Shown here in pieces: positions 42,854-53,980 of a DNA stretch of 64,000 nucleotides (within the stretch, counting starts at the first letter, position 1; each line of letters starts with the position of its first letter). The notes beneath the pieces are model-generated. The model searched no databases, was not told the origin of the DNA, and saw only the letters and a list, made by a program, of their open reading frames with translations. The DNA comes from Lethocerus indicus. Its lineage: Eukaryota; Arthropoda; Insecta; Hemiptera; Belostomatidae. The translations under genes and the position numbers were made by a program. Location: assembly GCA_019843655.1 (NCBI GenBank), contig JACDQD010000005.1, forward strand, positions 27,538,954-27,602,953, written 5' to 3'.

Positions 42854-45800
42854 CTGAATTGTGTCCCCTGCTCCTACCTGTGCCTTATACCTCTCCCCTC
42901 CTCTATCTCACTGTGATGTGATGCCTTCTCTGAGCAAATAAGAGTCCCCGCAATATTTATAACAATTTATTTTATACACGTTTATGAGGGAATTCAAATA
43001 CAAATGTATTTTTGTTTAACATATTATTATAGCTCTCACTTTTGTGTACAAAAAAATTAGATACACTAAAACACAAATGAAATCAAATTACAATAATTTT
43101 TGAGATATTCTTGCTTAGTTTAAATTGCCTTTTGATAGTTAATTTTCCTTTACCACTGCTTCTCTTATTGGTTGTTATTATATTGGTTGGCATGTATTAT
43201 ATTTTTAATTCACATAGGCAATTGGTTTTAGTAGTGCGTTTCCTGAAATGTTTGTATTTACCAGCTTGGTTCTATAAACAAAGTTGAATTATATACTGTT
43301 AGGTAGTTCTGGTGGTAGGTTGTAGACCAGTATTAGGTCCTTGTCATTGTAAGATCTTGCTATCCAACAGAATATCTTGGTTCAACCTAATTATAGAATC
43401 TTTAATTTAATATCTATACTGATGATCCAAACTCATTATTATATGGTTAATTAAACTCTTTTTAAATTTGTTTCTCAATATTGCTCTTTCTTAACTGTTA
43501 ACTATCAACTTTTGTTAATTGTTATTCTGACCCTGGACTTGTATATGTTTTTTTACAAGTAGTGCTTCTTTTCATACTAAATAGCTTAAACTTTATTCAT
43601 TCCAACCCCAAAGCAATAATAATATCTTCTGACCTTTTTCACCAGTCACTATTGTATTTTTCAGTCAATAGGTGGCCCATCTGCTTTTTGGTTTGTTTTT
43701 GTGTAAAAAAAATATTTATGTATATGTCCCACATCTTTAAAAGTTCAAGGAGTATTTGCTTTCTATACAACATACTTATATAGTCACCTTAAAAACCTCT
43801 CTATTTGTTAAATCATATTATAATACCTTTCTTGGTAAAATTTTCATTCAGGACAATGCTAAAAAAATGTGCATTGTTTTATATATAATACTTGTTACAT
43901 GGTAATGCCATATGGAATTAAACACATTTTGGATGGTGTCAAATGGCTGAGAAGAAAGCTAATAAACAGTGAGCCTTGTGAATTATGAGCCAGTTTTGTA
44001 AGAATTATTATTTAAAGTGCAACTAGTAATAATTTTTATTTTGATTTTCTCTGCTGCAAACAATAACCCTTCATTCCAAATAATTTTCTCATAAGTGTTA
44101 TAAAATATGTTGTTATTATTATATTCAAACATTTATCCTCTCCGTAAATCTAACCAGTATCTATGAATTTGTATCTGATCCCTCTTAGTATACTGTAAGT
44201 GAAATGTCTATTTTTAGTGGTCTGCTGAACCGGGAGCGTTGTTTGTTCAAAGATTGGCATCTCAATGTTGTTAGTGTGTTGTTTACAATGTAGTGTCTAT
44301 TATAATGCAACGACCCATTTGAAGACTGATGATATAAAACTCCCACATTTTATTTTTTGAACTGAGTTATGAAATAAGTTAACGAGAAGAAATAAAAATG
44401 AAAAAATATGGCAAAAAGATTTCCTGTACTGTGTTTTTGAAGATGAAATATGTTGGGTTTTACAGTTCGTAATTTATTACTTTCTTTTCTTTTTTTATTT
44501 TTTTACTTTTATTATATGTATTCTGTTGTTACAGTCCAGTGTCTGGGCTCAGGAAAGTGTAGAATTGTTTCAGGTAAATTAGAAAGCAATTAACCCTGTG
44601 ATTTGTCTGTGAAATTTAACTTTCTTCTCTGGATGAAAGTTTAAATTGTCCAGTATGTACTGAAAAAAGTAGAAGAATATCAACAAATTAAGAAAATATT
44701 TGGTGAGTTGTGACGGAGTGGTACTTATAAGTTGTTCTTTTTTCCATAGCAAATTTTGTATCATATGGAAATTAGTAAGGTTATACCTGTTAGGTTAGAT
44801 ATTAAATTATTGAATATTGAAAACAGTTATTAGTTCCTGTTGCTTAATATGGAATTTTTCTTTCCTGAATCTAGACATTTGGCACTCTTGTCGGTAATCT
44901 GAACTGTCAGATGTCAGATTTTAATCTTAATGCAGCACATAACATTGTAAAATACAAGATAAGGTTTTAGCAATGCTATTAGCTTAATACAATTAATATA
45001 TTACTATATATAATAATCGTGTATCAACTGCCATGTTGTCAGATTCTTATACTGTAACCCGTCATCGACATCGAATCTAATTTTAGAACCATATTTATTT
45101 TATTCTATCATAATTAAACGTTTGTTTAATTGTTTGATTTATGTCTGCTTTTGCGGAAGTTATAGTTTTTGATAAATTATTCATCAAAGTGATACTTTTC
45201 TAGTGAAAAGTATAGATAAACTTATTCTCTATTATTAAGAGAGTTTATTTCCTTACAAACTTCATTTGTTGTATATTCCACTTGTTTTAAATTATACACT
45301 ACCACTTGTTTGTGAATGTGCAAATTCAAATGGTAAAAAACTAATGCTCAAACATAAAAAATACATTTAAGAGGTTTTCTCTGTCGTAGTTTCCTATTAT
45401 ATAAATATATAGATATAGATATATATTTGAAAAGATGAATCTTGCCAGCTTGTTTTATGCGTGGAATGGCCTCACTGCGCCATGTGTAATGTAATGTATG
45501 TGCAATGAAAAAGAGAGAAAATGGATGGTGTATAAAAAAAACTTATTTTTGTGCCTGCAAAGTAATATTTACTCATCGTGATTAAAAAACAAAAAAAACG
45601 GCTTAATTAATGACACTAATGCATGATGTATGTAAATGTTGACAATAGTTTGTGATAATTTTCTTTTTTTTTTTGAAACGAGTTTTAATTTACGATCTCC
45701 TTTAAGCCTTGTTTATATATAAATATATACTATTATTGCCGAAAAATTATCGGTAATTGCGTTAATATAATACTTTTTAACTAATTTAGTGTGAAATTGT

Positions 45801-46750
45801 AATTATTGTACTTAATATAATAAGTATACTACGAAAACGGGCCCACATTAAAAGATTTAAAAAAAATTATATGGAAGAATTGTATGTATGATTTTGTTTA
45901 TATTTGATCAATTTGTGTTTTTAGAAAAAGACGGTTATATATAATAAATAAAGTCAATTTTTTATGTGGGTAGGTGTACATTCCATAAAAAAAATAAAAC
46001 TGAAATTCATGTGTCTGAAAAGCAGAATTTTGGGTTATTGTATCGGATTGTGTAATTAAGAATGTATAAAAGAAACACTAATAGCTACATTATGGATGTT
46101 GACAGCAGCTGTGCAGTTAGTAATAACACCTAGGCTGGGGAGAGGCTAAAACTTCGACATAGTTTTCTGGCATTCCCCATTCTGCTGCTCATTCAATTTT
46201 GCATAGAGTTAGTTTCTTTTTGATTGTTTTTATTTTAATTTGTAATTTGACCAAAACCGTTGGCTTTTCCCTTCTGTTTTATATATATTTATATAGATTT
46301 TTCCGTTAATTTGTTTTCAGATGCACTGCCTTTAAGTGTAACGGGACCACAAAGAATTCGCGGAATTCACACAGCTAAGCTTTCTATATAACGAGATAGC
46401 ACATTAAAATCGTTTTTAGTTTTCTTGTGAGAAACAACTTGTTCCAAAGTTATTGGGCCAAATAATTTTTAAATCAGTTGTTTTTAATTTGAACAATTGT
46501 TTTAATTTCCACATTGTTTTTTCAGTCTCTGGCTCTGAGCTACTGTTATGCTTATTGTATAATTATATCGAGATGTGTTTTATTTTGCTCTGTAAATTTT
46601 AAATATATGTGTGTATATAACGTTTTTATGTACACATGTATGTATACATAATATAAATATTATGATGTATAAATATGTGTGAAATATGGAAATTTGTAAA
46701 TATAATATACTACTTGAATGTTTTTTCTTGAAACAAACTAATAATGTTAC
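42854..46750 (+). other. AT-rich probable 3' UTR and downstream flank of MRTF
   Basis: From the MRTF stop onward the sequence turns strongly AT-rich and T-rich, as insect 3' UTRs do, and has no coding signal. Candidate poly(A) signals include AATAAA at 44391-44396 and overlapping copies at 45943-45952. A Pumilio-type TGTAAATA lies at 46695-46702. The true cleavage site cannot be chosen from sequence, and the UTR could be short, ending near AT-rich words just after the stop. Confidence 0.5.
45943..45952 (+). terminator. Overlapping AATAAA poly(A) signals
   Basis: AATAAATAAA is a pair of overlapping canonical hexamers on the MRTF strand, 3.1 kb after the stop codon. It is one of several candidates for a distal MRTF polyadenylation site. 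Confidence 0.35.
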
Positions 46751-47338
46751 GGTTTAACTATAATGTTTGATTTGATCTTGGTACCTGTCACTTGATTATA
46801 GTATGATATAGTATTTCATTTACAAAATATTAAGTTTCCCCTAATTTGATTTCATTAATGGTATTAGGTATTGGCAGCCACCTATACCTTTGGATCAGTG
46901 TAGAGTTGAATAGAAATTATTTCATCAGGACTGACCAAATGATCCCTGCATTTTTAATAATAAGCACTATAAGGTAGGACACTTCACAGGATAGAAATTT
47001 TAAATTTAATAACTGAACTAATCACTCCTTTACGGCTTATGATGCCTCACTAAATTGAGCACCGCTGTGCTAATGTGTGAAAGCTAAATGAGGTTAGCCT
47101 CATTAACCTATGTCCTCAGGCTTGGTTAAACATTAATGCACTCGGTGGCATAAGTCACATATTTCTTACAAAATCCGTTGTACTATGATGTGGATATAAT
47201 TAGATTACGTAGAATATGGTTATACTATGGAGAACGCTTAAATCGTGATCGACGACTTTTTTGTATCAAACTGTAAACGCTGTATAAGTAATCACGTTGT
47301 AAAAGAAGGTAAATTTCCTCAACGGAACGGTACAGCGC

Positions 47339-47755
47339 GCACCATCTAGCGGAGAACGGTCAAACTAAGATCGCCGATTAACGGGTTGACAGCGCTATCT
47401 AGTAGCCAGCGGTTGAACTAAATATTTGGCATTGGGTAAATTGCTACTGCCCGCGCCATCTAGCGGAGAACGGTCGAACTAAGGTCACCGATTAACGGGT
47501 CGGCAGCGCCATCTAGTAGCCAACGGTGGAACTAACCCTTTGGAATTGGGTAAATTGCTACTGCCCGCGCCATCTAGCGGAGAACGGTCGAACTAAGGTC
47601 ACCGATTAACGGGTCGGCAGCGCCATCTAGTAGCCAACGGTGGAACTAACCCTTTGGAATTGGGTGAATTGCTACTGCCCGCGCCATCTAGCGGAGAACG
47701 GTCGAACTAAGGTCGCCGATTAACAGGTCGGCAGCGCCATCTAGTAGCGTCGGTC
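47339..47755. repeat. Four tandem 114-bp units, each with two CTCF-like motifs
   Basis: The unit begins GCGCCATCTAGCGGAGAACGG and contains a second GCGCCATCTAGTAG 53 bp later. The period is exactly 114 bp across the starts 47339, 47453, 47567 and 47681. The first copy is the most diverged and the fourth is cut short by the hairpin region. GCGCCATCTAG is the reverse complement of CTAGATGGCGC, which fits the fly CTCF core. Perfect 11-mers lie at 47453, 47506, 47567, 47620, 47681 and 47734; variants lie at 47339 and 47392. Confidence 0.9.
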
Positions 47756-47772
47756 CGAATTAATTGAACGAA

Positions 47773-47940
47773 GTATCAGGATTCAATTCGTCTACCTCCT
47801 GTGGCGCCTTGTTCTCCTGATACAAAAATTCGGTTTTTGCTCAACGTCGACAGATTTCTCTTTCGGTGTTGGGCGAAAACCTTATTTTTGTATCAGGAGA
47901 ACAAGGCGCCACAGGAGGTAGACGATTTGGTTCCTGATAC
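47773..47940. repeat. Perfect 40-bp inverted repeat (long hairpin)
   Basis: The arm 47790-47829 (GTCTACCTCCTGTGGCGCC...) and the arm 47884-47923 are exact reverse complements, with a 54-nt loop. The stem is extended imperfectly by GTATCAGGA at 47773 against TCCTGATAC at 47932. GTATCAGGAG recurs within the stem, so the outer arms look like a partial duplicate of the inner ones. Confidence 0.9.
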
Positions 47941-48515
47941 CTCCGTGCCTTAGTTCAGGCTGCGGCTACTAGATGGCGCTGTCAACCCCCTTAATCGGCG
48001 ACTTTAGATCGATCGCCATCCACTTTGGCAGTACCGTTCTCCGATCACGAATGTAAAACCGAAGTACAATATTAGTACCGAGGTACAATATTAGTCAAAT
48101 GTACGTCCCACAGCACCCAAACTCCTCCGATTGTAATAATATTGAAAATAATAAGATGACAAGTAAGGTTTAAACAATTTTCCTCCCAGGTCAAAAAAGT
48201 AATGAGTAAAAACGGGTAAAAAGTAAAGAGGAAATTAATTCATAAAGTAAATAAATTGGCATGAAGATAAAAGGAAAAAACGAAATATGTTTTAATTGCG
48301 CATTTAATTACTCTTAAATTATTTCATGTTTCAGTCATATAGTCTCTAGTATTCATTTCACTGTTTTATATGCAGCAACGCCAGGATGGATAGAAATCTT
48401 TATATTCATGTTCCGTTTTTTGAATGCTAAAATTACAAACAGAAGTCTGGGCGGACCATTTGAAACGAATCTAAATATTGAACTATATTCTGGCGATTAA
48501 ATTTTTGGATAATAA

Positions 48516-48518
<3 letters not shown>

Positions 48519-48564
<46 letters not shown>
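48519..48564. repeat. (AT)n microsatellite
   Basis: About 23 AT dinucleotides located 315 bp upstream of the PGS1 start codon. Confidence 0.95.
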
Positions 48565-48565
<1 letters not shown>

Positions 48566-48879
48566 TCTTTAGATAATTTATATCTTTTCTTTAGATATTT
48601 TATTCAGTATAAAACAATAATATTAATGTATTGAGGCAATATTTCCTCGCGTCTTTTAAAATTAGGACGTTTTTTTAAATTGTTTTAGTTTAAGAACATT
48701 CGTACTCCCACATATTTATATATTTGAATATTTTATCCATTATTTAACATATGGTTGAAAGTAGCTTTGTTAAAGCAAAAATCGAAATTCCCCTGAAATT
48801 TATCGTAGGAGAGGTTGCACGGGTGGTTATATGATAATGGTGGATAGATATTAGTTTTTACTCGTAGGCTGAGAACGAA

Positions 48880-51800
48880 ATGATTCGAAGCGCCGTACAA
48901 GTTGTTGAAAAAACTATCGACAGTGGCTTGACTAATCTGCCGAATTTTTTAAATTGGTTACCCTCCACAGCCCCATGTTTTTCACTCAGGGGCGAACAGG
49001 TAAGAGATAACAGTTCGGTTTGAAATCGGACAGAGATTGTAAGTTGAAATTGATACGTGATTATTCCAACATTTTAAACACGTTCTTCTACGGCATTGGC
49101 CTATTCGTGTATTGCATAAAATGCTTGGAATGTTTTGTCATTCATTTGTACTGTTAAATATTTGCCAGGTGAGCTTTGGTTATGAAGAAACTTGAAAGAA
49201 ATTTGTTGGGTGGTTTCTGTGATTGAATCGGTTCTGGAGTTAAAAATGTGTTTACGATCAATTAAAATTTGTAAACGAACGAAAGATTGGAGATGCTAGG
49301 ATGGGCACTTGAACACAAGGTTGCTCTTACCATCCAAGCTACTGGACACTACGATTTGTGTTACTTAATAATCATATCATTTATTCCGTTATGTCTGTAC
49401 AGGTGTCAATAATAAACAGGCCGGATGAGTTTTATGAAACGTTACTTGAAAGATGCAAAAATTCTAAGAGCAGGATTGCACTTGCATCCCTGTACCTGGG
49501 AACTGGACCACTTGAAACCAAATTGGTAACCTAGTGTGAAATATAGTTTGACATTTCTAATTTGATTCATTTATAAAAATCGATAATAATTTATTTAATA
49601 TCAAAATAAGTATTGGGCTCTTAAGTAGATGCTTTCTATTCAAATTATTGAGTCTGCTGGCAGCACTAGTTTGATTTTAATTTTTGCGCTCCTGGGTTTT
49701 CAGTTTGAGGCTAATTCTGCTACTTATCTCAATATTTGTTCTTAAATTCTTCACCTGAATAAGCTTTATTTAATAAACATTTGGTTGAAATTTTTTAAGT
49801 ACTTTGTACCTGTTTCAGGTTCAAGCCTTAGATAGCCAGTTGAGTCAGAAAAATGGGTTGAAAGTGAACATATTACTGGATGCAAATAGAGGTTCTCGTG
49901 GACACATTAACTCGAGACGTATGCTACTTCCACTTCTTCAAAACTACCCTCAGTGCCAAGTAAAATATGCAATGCATTTCTAAAATATTTCAGTGAAAGA
50001 ATGTAAAAATAAATAAGTTTAAGATATTTGGGGGGGGGGGAATATATTAGGTGTTGAAATAATATAATCATTTGTGTAATTTTTCTCTTTCATTTCTTTC
50101 TTAGAGACGAGATTCAATTTCTTGATAATCCTTTTGAAGTCAGTGGGAGCTGATAAAACTATCATTTCTGCATTGTAGCTGAAAACACCATGAATTTAAT
50201 AGCTATTGAGTTATAACTGAAATTTTTCTGAGGCATATACAGTTGTATATTAATGGATATAGTATTAAATAAAATTTATTTGTATGTCTGCCATAAAATC
50301 ATATTTAATGACCAAGTTAATTGTTATACAGGTGTCATTGTTCCACACTCCATTACTGAGAGGCCCTTTGCGATGTATCCTACCATCCAGATACAACGAA
50401 CTTGTTGGGCTCCAACATATGAAACTTTATTTATTCGATGATTCTGTTATAATAAGTGGGTGAGTTAAACAGTTATTACTGACAGCAAAGTTGGTACAGA
50501 TAACATTTAAAAAAATATGAAATGCTGTTACAATTAAGAATCAATAATTAGTTAAGAAAGAAAGGAAGTCAAGACTGCGATTATTGATATTCATAATAAT
50601 ATCTGAGGGAAATTTCATATTACCAAAAAATCAATTTATCTGTATATCTTTTCCAAGTTGTAATGAAGAAGCACCTCTTGTCTTCTGTGCAAGAGTAATA
50701 TTATAATAAAATGTTGCAACTATATATAATTATTATATTGTTAATAATGATTTTTTTTTCTGTAAGGCAGAGCTAATTTGAGTGAAGATTATTTCACAAA
50801 CAGGCAGGACAGATACTTGCTAGTCTCAGATTGTAAAGATTTAGCTGATTTTTATTGGGGACTTGTTCAGAGAGTCAGCAGTGTTTCATTTGCACTTGAC
50901 CACTCAAACAACTTGACTCCCAGGTAATCTTATTTTGTAATTTTATGCATGAAACAATTTACAATTTTCAACAAAATAATTATGTACAAAATTAACTTCA
51001 TAAATCATTTAAATGATTCAAATATTTTATTAATGAAATAACACCTATTCCGGTTCACAGGCCTTTCTAAATTTTTAGTCCTCTTAACATATGTTTTAAA
51101 TTATTGTAGTAAATTATTGTTCTACTTTGATTATTGAGACCAGTTGTATTTAAAATTTCAGATATAAATAGGAGACTACTAAATCCATTGCCTGCAATTA
51201 GAGTTAACATGTTGAAAACAACTTTCAAAATTGAATTCTGAGTTATAAAACATATATTTTTATGTGGCAAAAGAAAATTCTGTTTCTTAAGTTGAGAGAT
51301 ACTATATTACCCATAATTATATATTGTAACAATCATTTAAAGGAATTTAATCTGTACACACACACACATATGTGTATATACACAAAATTAAGATAGCCCT
51401 CAGTTACTTGTTTGATTTTGTATTTCACAGTTATAATTTGATGTTTTTTTTTCTTTGAATAGTCAGTATTTATATTTAGGTTTTAAATCTATATGTTCTA
51501 ATGTAAAAAATTAACCTTTCCAATTCAATTTTTTTGTGCTTTATTCATTTGGGAGACTGGTTTAATGGTTTTAAATATTTTTCTGTAACTAGGTCACATC
51601 ATCCTTATAAAACTTCGAAAAGGGATTATATATCAAAGGCAAAAGAAACGATATGGGGTTATTACAAATCATATGTTGATAAAGGCCCCAAAATCAGCAG
51701 TCAAGGTACATGGAAAGTTTTTGTTATAAATTAGTCATATTCCATTTATAAATATAAATCCACTTTAATTATTAATGCTATTACAATTATCAAACCTAAT

Positions 51801-53980
51801 GTAGCTTACAAAACCCTCAGGAATAAAATATACATTCCTTCTTGTCAGCTCCTGTATCATGTTACACACTGTAAACTGTTTTGAAATATGTCATTATCTC
51901 CTTGAAATTGTTCACTTTTTATAAGGTTGTTTAGTTATTTTTATTAAGCGTAATATATTAAAGGTGCTTTAATTTCAGAGCACGACACCTGGGTTTTCCC
52001 ATTCATCGAGCTGCCGCCTCTGGGTGTCCATCAGGACAGCAGAGCAACAACACGCCTATTGCGCAGTGTCTCTCCCGGCTCCAGCCTCACTCTATCAACG
52101 GGTTATTTCAACCTGACTAAACAGTATTCCAATACCATTATCTACAAGTCATTGGCCAAATACAAAATTCTTATGGCTCATCCTAATGTAAGTCAGTTTA
52201 TGTATTAAGTTAGTTAACTCTCAGTTATGTTGGCTGTAAAATTAGTTCTATTACCACTAACACTCCTACCAGATTAGTCTAATGCATCAAATGCCTATAT
52301 TAAATCCCTAAAAAATGTTTAAGGCAAAATAGTTACCTTCAAATAAATTAGTTGGCCAATTCAATTGGAAAAGCATTGACTAAACATTTATTTTCTTGAG
52401 TATTTCACCCTTTAACTTGCCTTAAATAAATATTAAATTTATTAGTTTTGGACTGAGATAATCGCTTTCTATTTTAATCTAAAAATGCAGTATTATTATA
52501 AAGTTCTACACAAGTTCACAAAATTAAAAGTTCTTAATGCCTAGCCTAGCATATTTGTTTGGTATTGTTTATTTTCATCTGAGTTAACCTCCCAAAATAC
52601 ATCTAACATTTCATCCACTCACTGAGTCAAATGAAGCCATTGAAATATTTTTTCTTGATAGGGCCAAGTTGCAAACAAGTTTGTGTGTAGTCAAATTTAT
52701 TATTGTCATGACAGTTGTGACTTGAGGAACTTATCATTATAAGTCAGGTGGTAATTATTCTTGAACTTCTCTTATGGAAAAAGTCCTTATCTAATCTAAT
52801 TGTAAATGTAAAATTTATTCCAGAATTTGTGACCTTGAATTGATTCCATATACGTCATTGTAAATAGAGTGCAGAAATAAAGCCACCCAGAATAATGAGA
52901 ATATTATAGCTAAGATGGTGGAATGTGATTCTAATAATCTGAAAGAGCTGCTCTTGTAAAATTATTCAACTGATAGTACATTTAAAATGTGAATTTGTAT
53001 TTAAATTCATTATATTATAATGAAGTGAAATAATTGTATTGTGTTCAGGCTAACGGGTTTCTAAAGGCTGGTGGTGTAGCAAGTGGTATACCGGCAGCAT
53101 ATACAGGACTGGCCAGGAATTTTCTGAACAGAGTTATAGCGTCTGGACAAGCGAACAGGATCACTATGCACGAATGGTACAAGAAAGGCTGGACATATCA
53201 TGCCAAAGGGCTATGGTACACACCACCCGGTTACACTTCTCCCACATTTACCCTGATTGGATCTCCAAATTTTGGTAATTTGGACTGTTATTTTATTTTT
53301 TTATTATGCGCAGTTAGTAAAGTACCTATTCAAAAATAGTTTGCGGGACCTTGATCAGATGGGCTCAGTGGCTAAGAGATATTAAGAGTGCTTCTGGGTG
53401 TTAGACTGTGTTAGGTTAAGCCTAGGTTTAAATAGAGCCGAAAACTGCAGCTCAAACCCTTGACATGCAAAGGGATTCTGGTATGCTTAAACAAATGTTT
53501 GCCACATAACTGAATCTTCAAAATTAATTAATTATACTTATTTTAAATTTATTTAAATATTCAATATTATTAAAATCATTGAATATAAAATAAAATAATT
53601 GATATTTAAGTAATATTATTGCACTATACTAATTCTTTAGTTGTAGTGTTGACCAGATGTTCAGTAAGAATAAGTATGATTTCACTAGTGGAGTGCTGTT
53701 GAGGATGGTGAACAGTTGAAACTAGTGTATCAGGAATGAAAATAATATTTAAAATGAGTTTTTTCTGTTTTAATCAGGGGCAAGATCAGTGAAAAGAGAT
53801 TTGGAGACACAAGTTGCCATAGTGACGCACAACAAGTACTTGCAAGAAGAGCTTTTCAAAGAGGAACAATCTCTTTACAAGTGTTCTTCTGAATTCACTC
53901 TTGATGTAGCTGGCGAGCCTGAAAGAAAACCAGCACTTTGGGTGCTAACAACGATGTGGCTTTTTAAGACGTTCTTTTAG
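48880..53980 (+). CDS. PGS1: CDP-diacylglycerol--glycerol-3-phosphate 3-phosphatidyltransferase (mitochondrial PGP synthase)
   Basis: The enzyme makes phosphatidylglycerophosphate from CDP-diacylglycerol and glycerol-3-phosphate at the mitochondrial inner membrane, the committed step to cardiolipin. Exons: 48880-48999, 49403-49525, 49819-49959, 50332-50459, 50771-50923, 51593-51705, 51979-52187, 53049-53274, 53778-53980 (TAG). All junctions are GT/AG and the frame is continuous, giving 471 aa. It belongs to the phospholipase D superfamily. The first HKD motif is HMKLYLFD (H157, K159, D164), followed by SGANLS and YFTNRQDRY. The second is HAKGLW (H380, K382), followed by IGSPNFG; the Asp is absent there, as in the human enzyme. 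Other family blocks are ASLYLGTGPLE, RGSRG and STGYFNLT. The start is the first in-frame ATG after a TAG at 48865. The N-terminus is short for a targeting peptide. It is somewhat shorter than the human enzyme. Confidence 0.96.
50030..50040 (+). repeat. G homopolymer in PGS1 intron 3
   Basis: Eleven consecutive G residues in an otherwise AT-rich intron, an outlier for local composition. Confidence 0.9.
53341..53520 (+). repeat. tRNA-derived SINE-like element in PGS1 intron 8
   Basis: GGGCTCAGTGGCTAAGAG (53361-53378) resembles a pol III A box and TAGGTTTAAATAGAGC (53423-53438) a B box. A unique body follows, then an AT-rich tail from about 53520. The block is GC-richer than the surrounding intron. 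The middle, TGGGTGTTAGACTGTGTTAGG, recurs in similar form at positions 1-35 and 55980-56003. It is in the same orientation as PGS1 and interrupts no exon. Confidence 0.55.

Larger units (their letters stand above)
47320..48050. mobile_element. Foldback/MITE-like element with internal tandem repeats
   Basis: The left part reads from about CGGAACGGTACAGC through the tandem units. The right end (47955-48043) read in reverse gives CGGAGAACGGTACTG, a GTCGCCGATTAA word, then GTTGACAGCGCCATCTAGTAGCC, so it matches the left unit in inverted order. Between them sits the 40-bp hairpin. No transposase is present. This is the layout of a non-autonomous foldback element. An outer CGTGATCG word near 47252 and its inverse near 48046 may mark the real ends. 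Confidence 0.55.

Noticed and set aside
47339..47755. CRISPR-like direct repeat array
   Set aside because: The units are contiguous 114-bp tandem copies with no unique spacers, in insect DNA.
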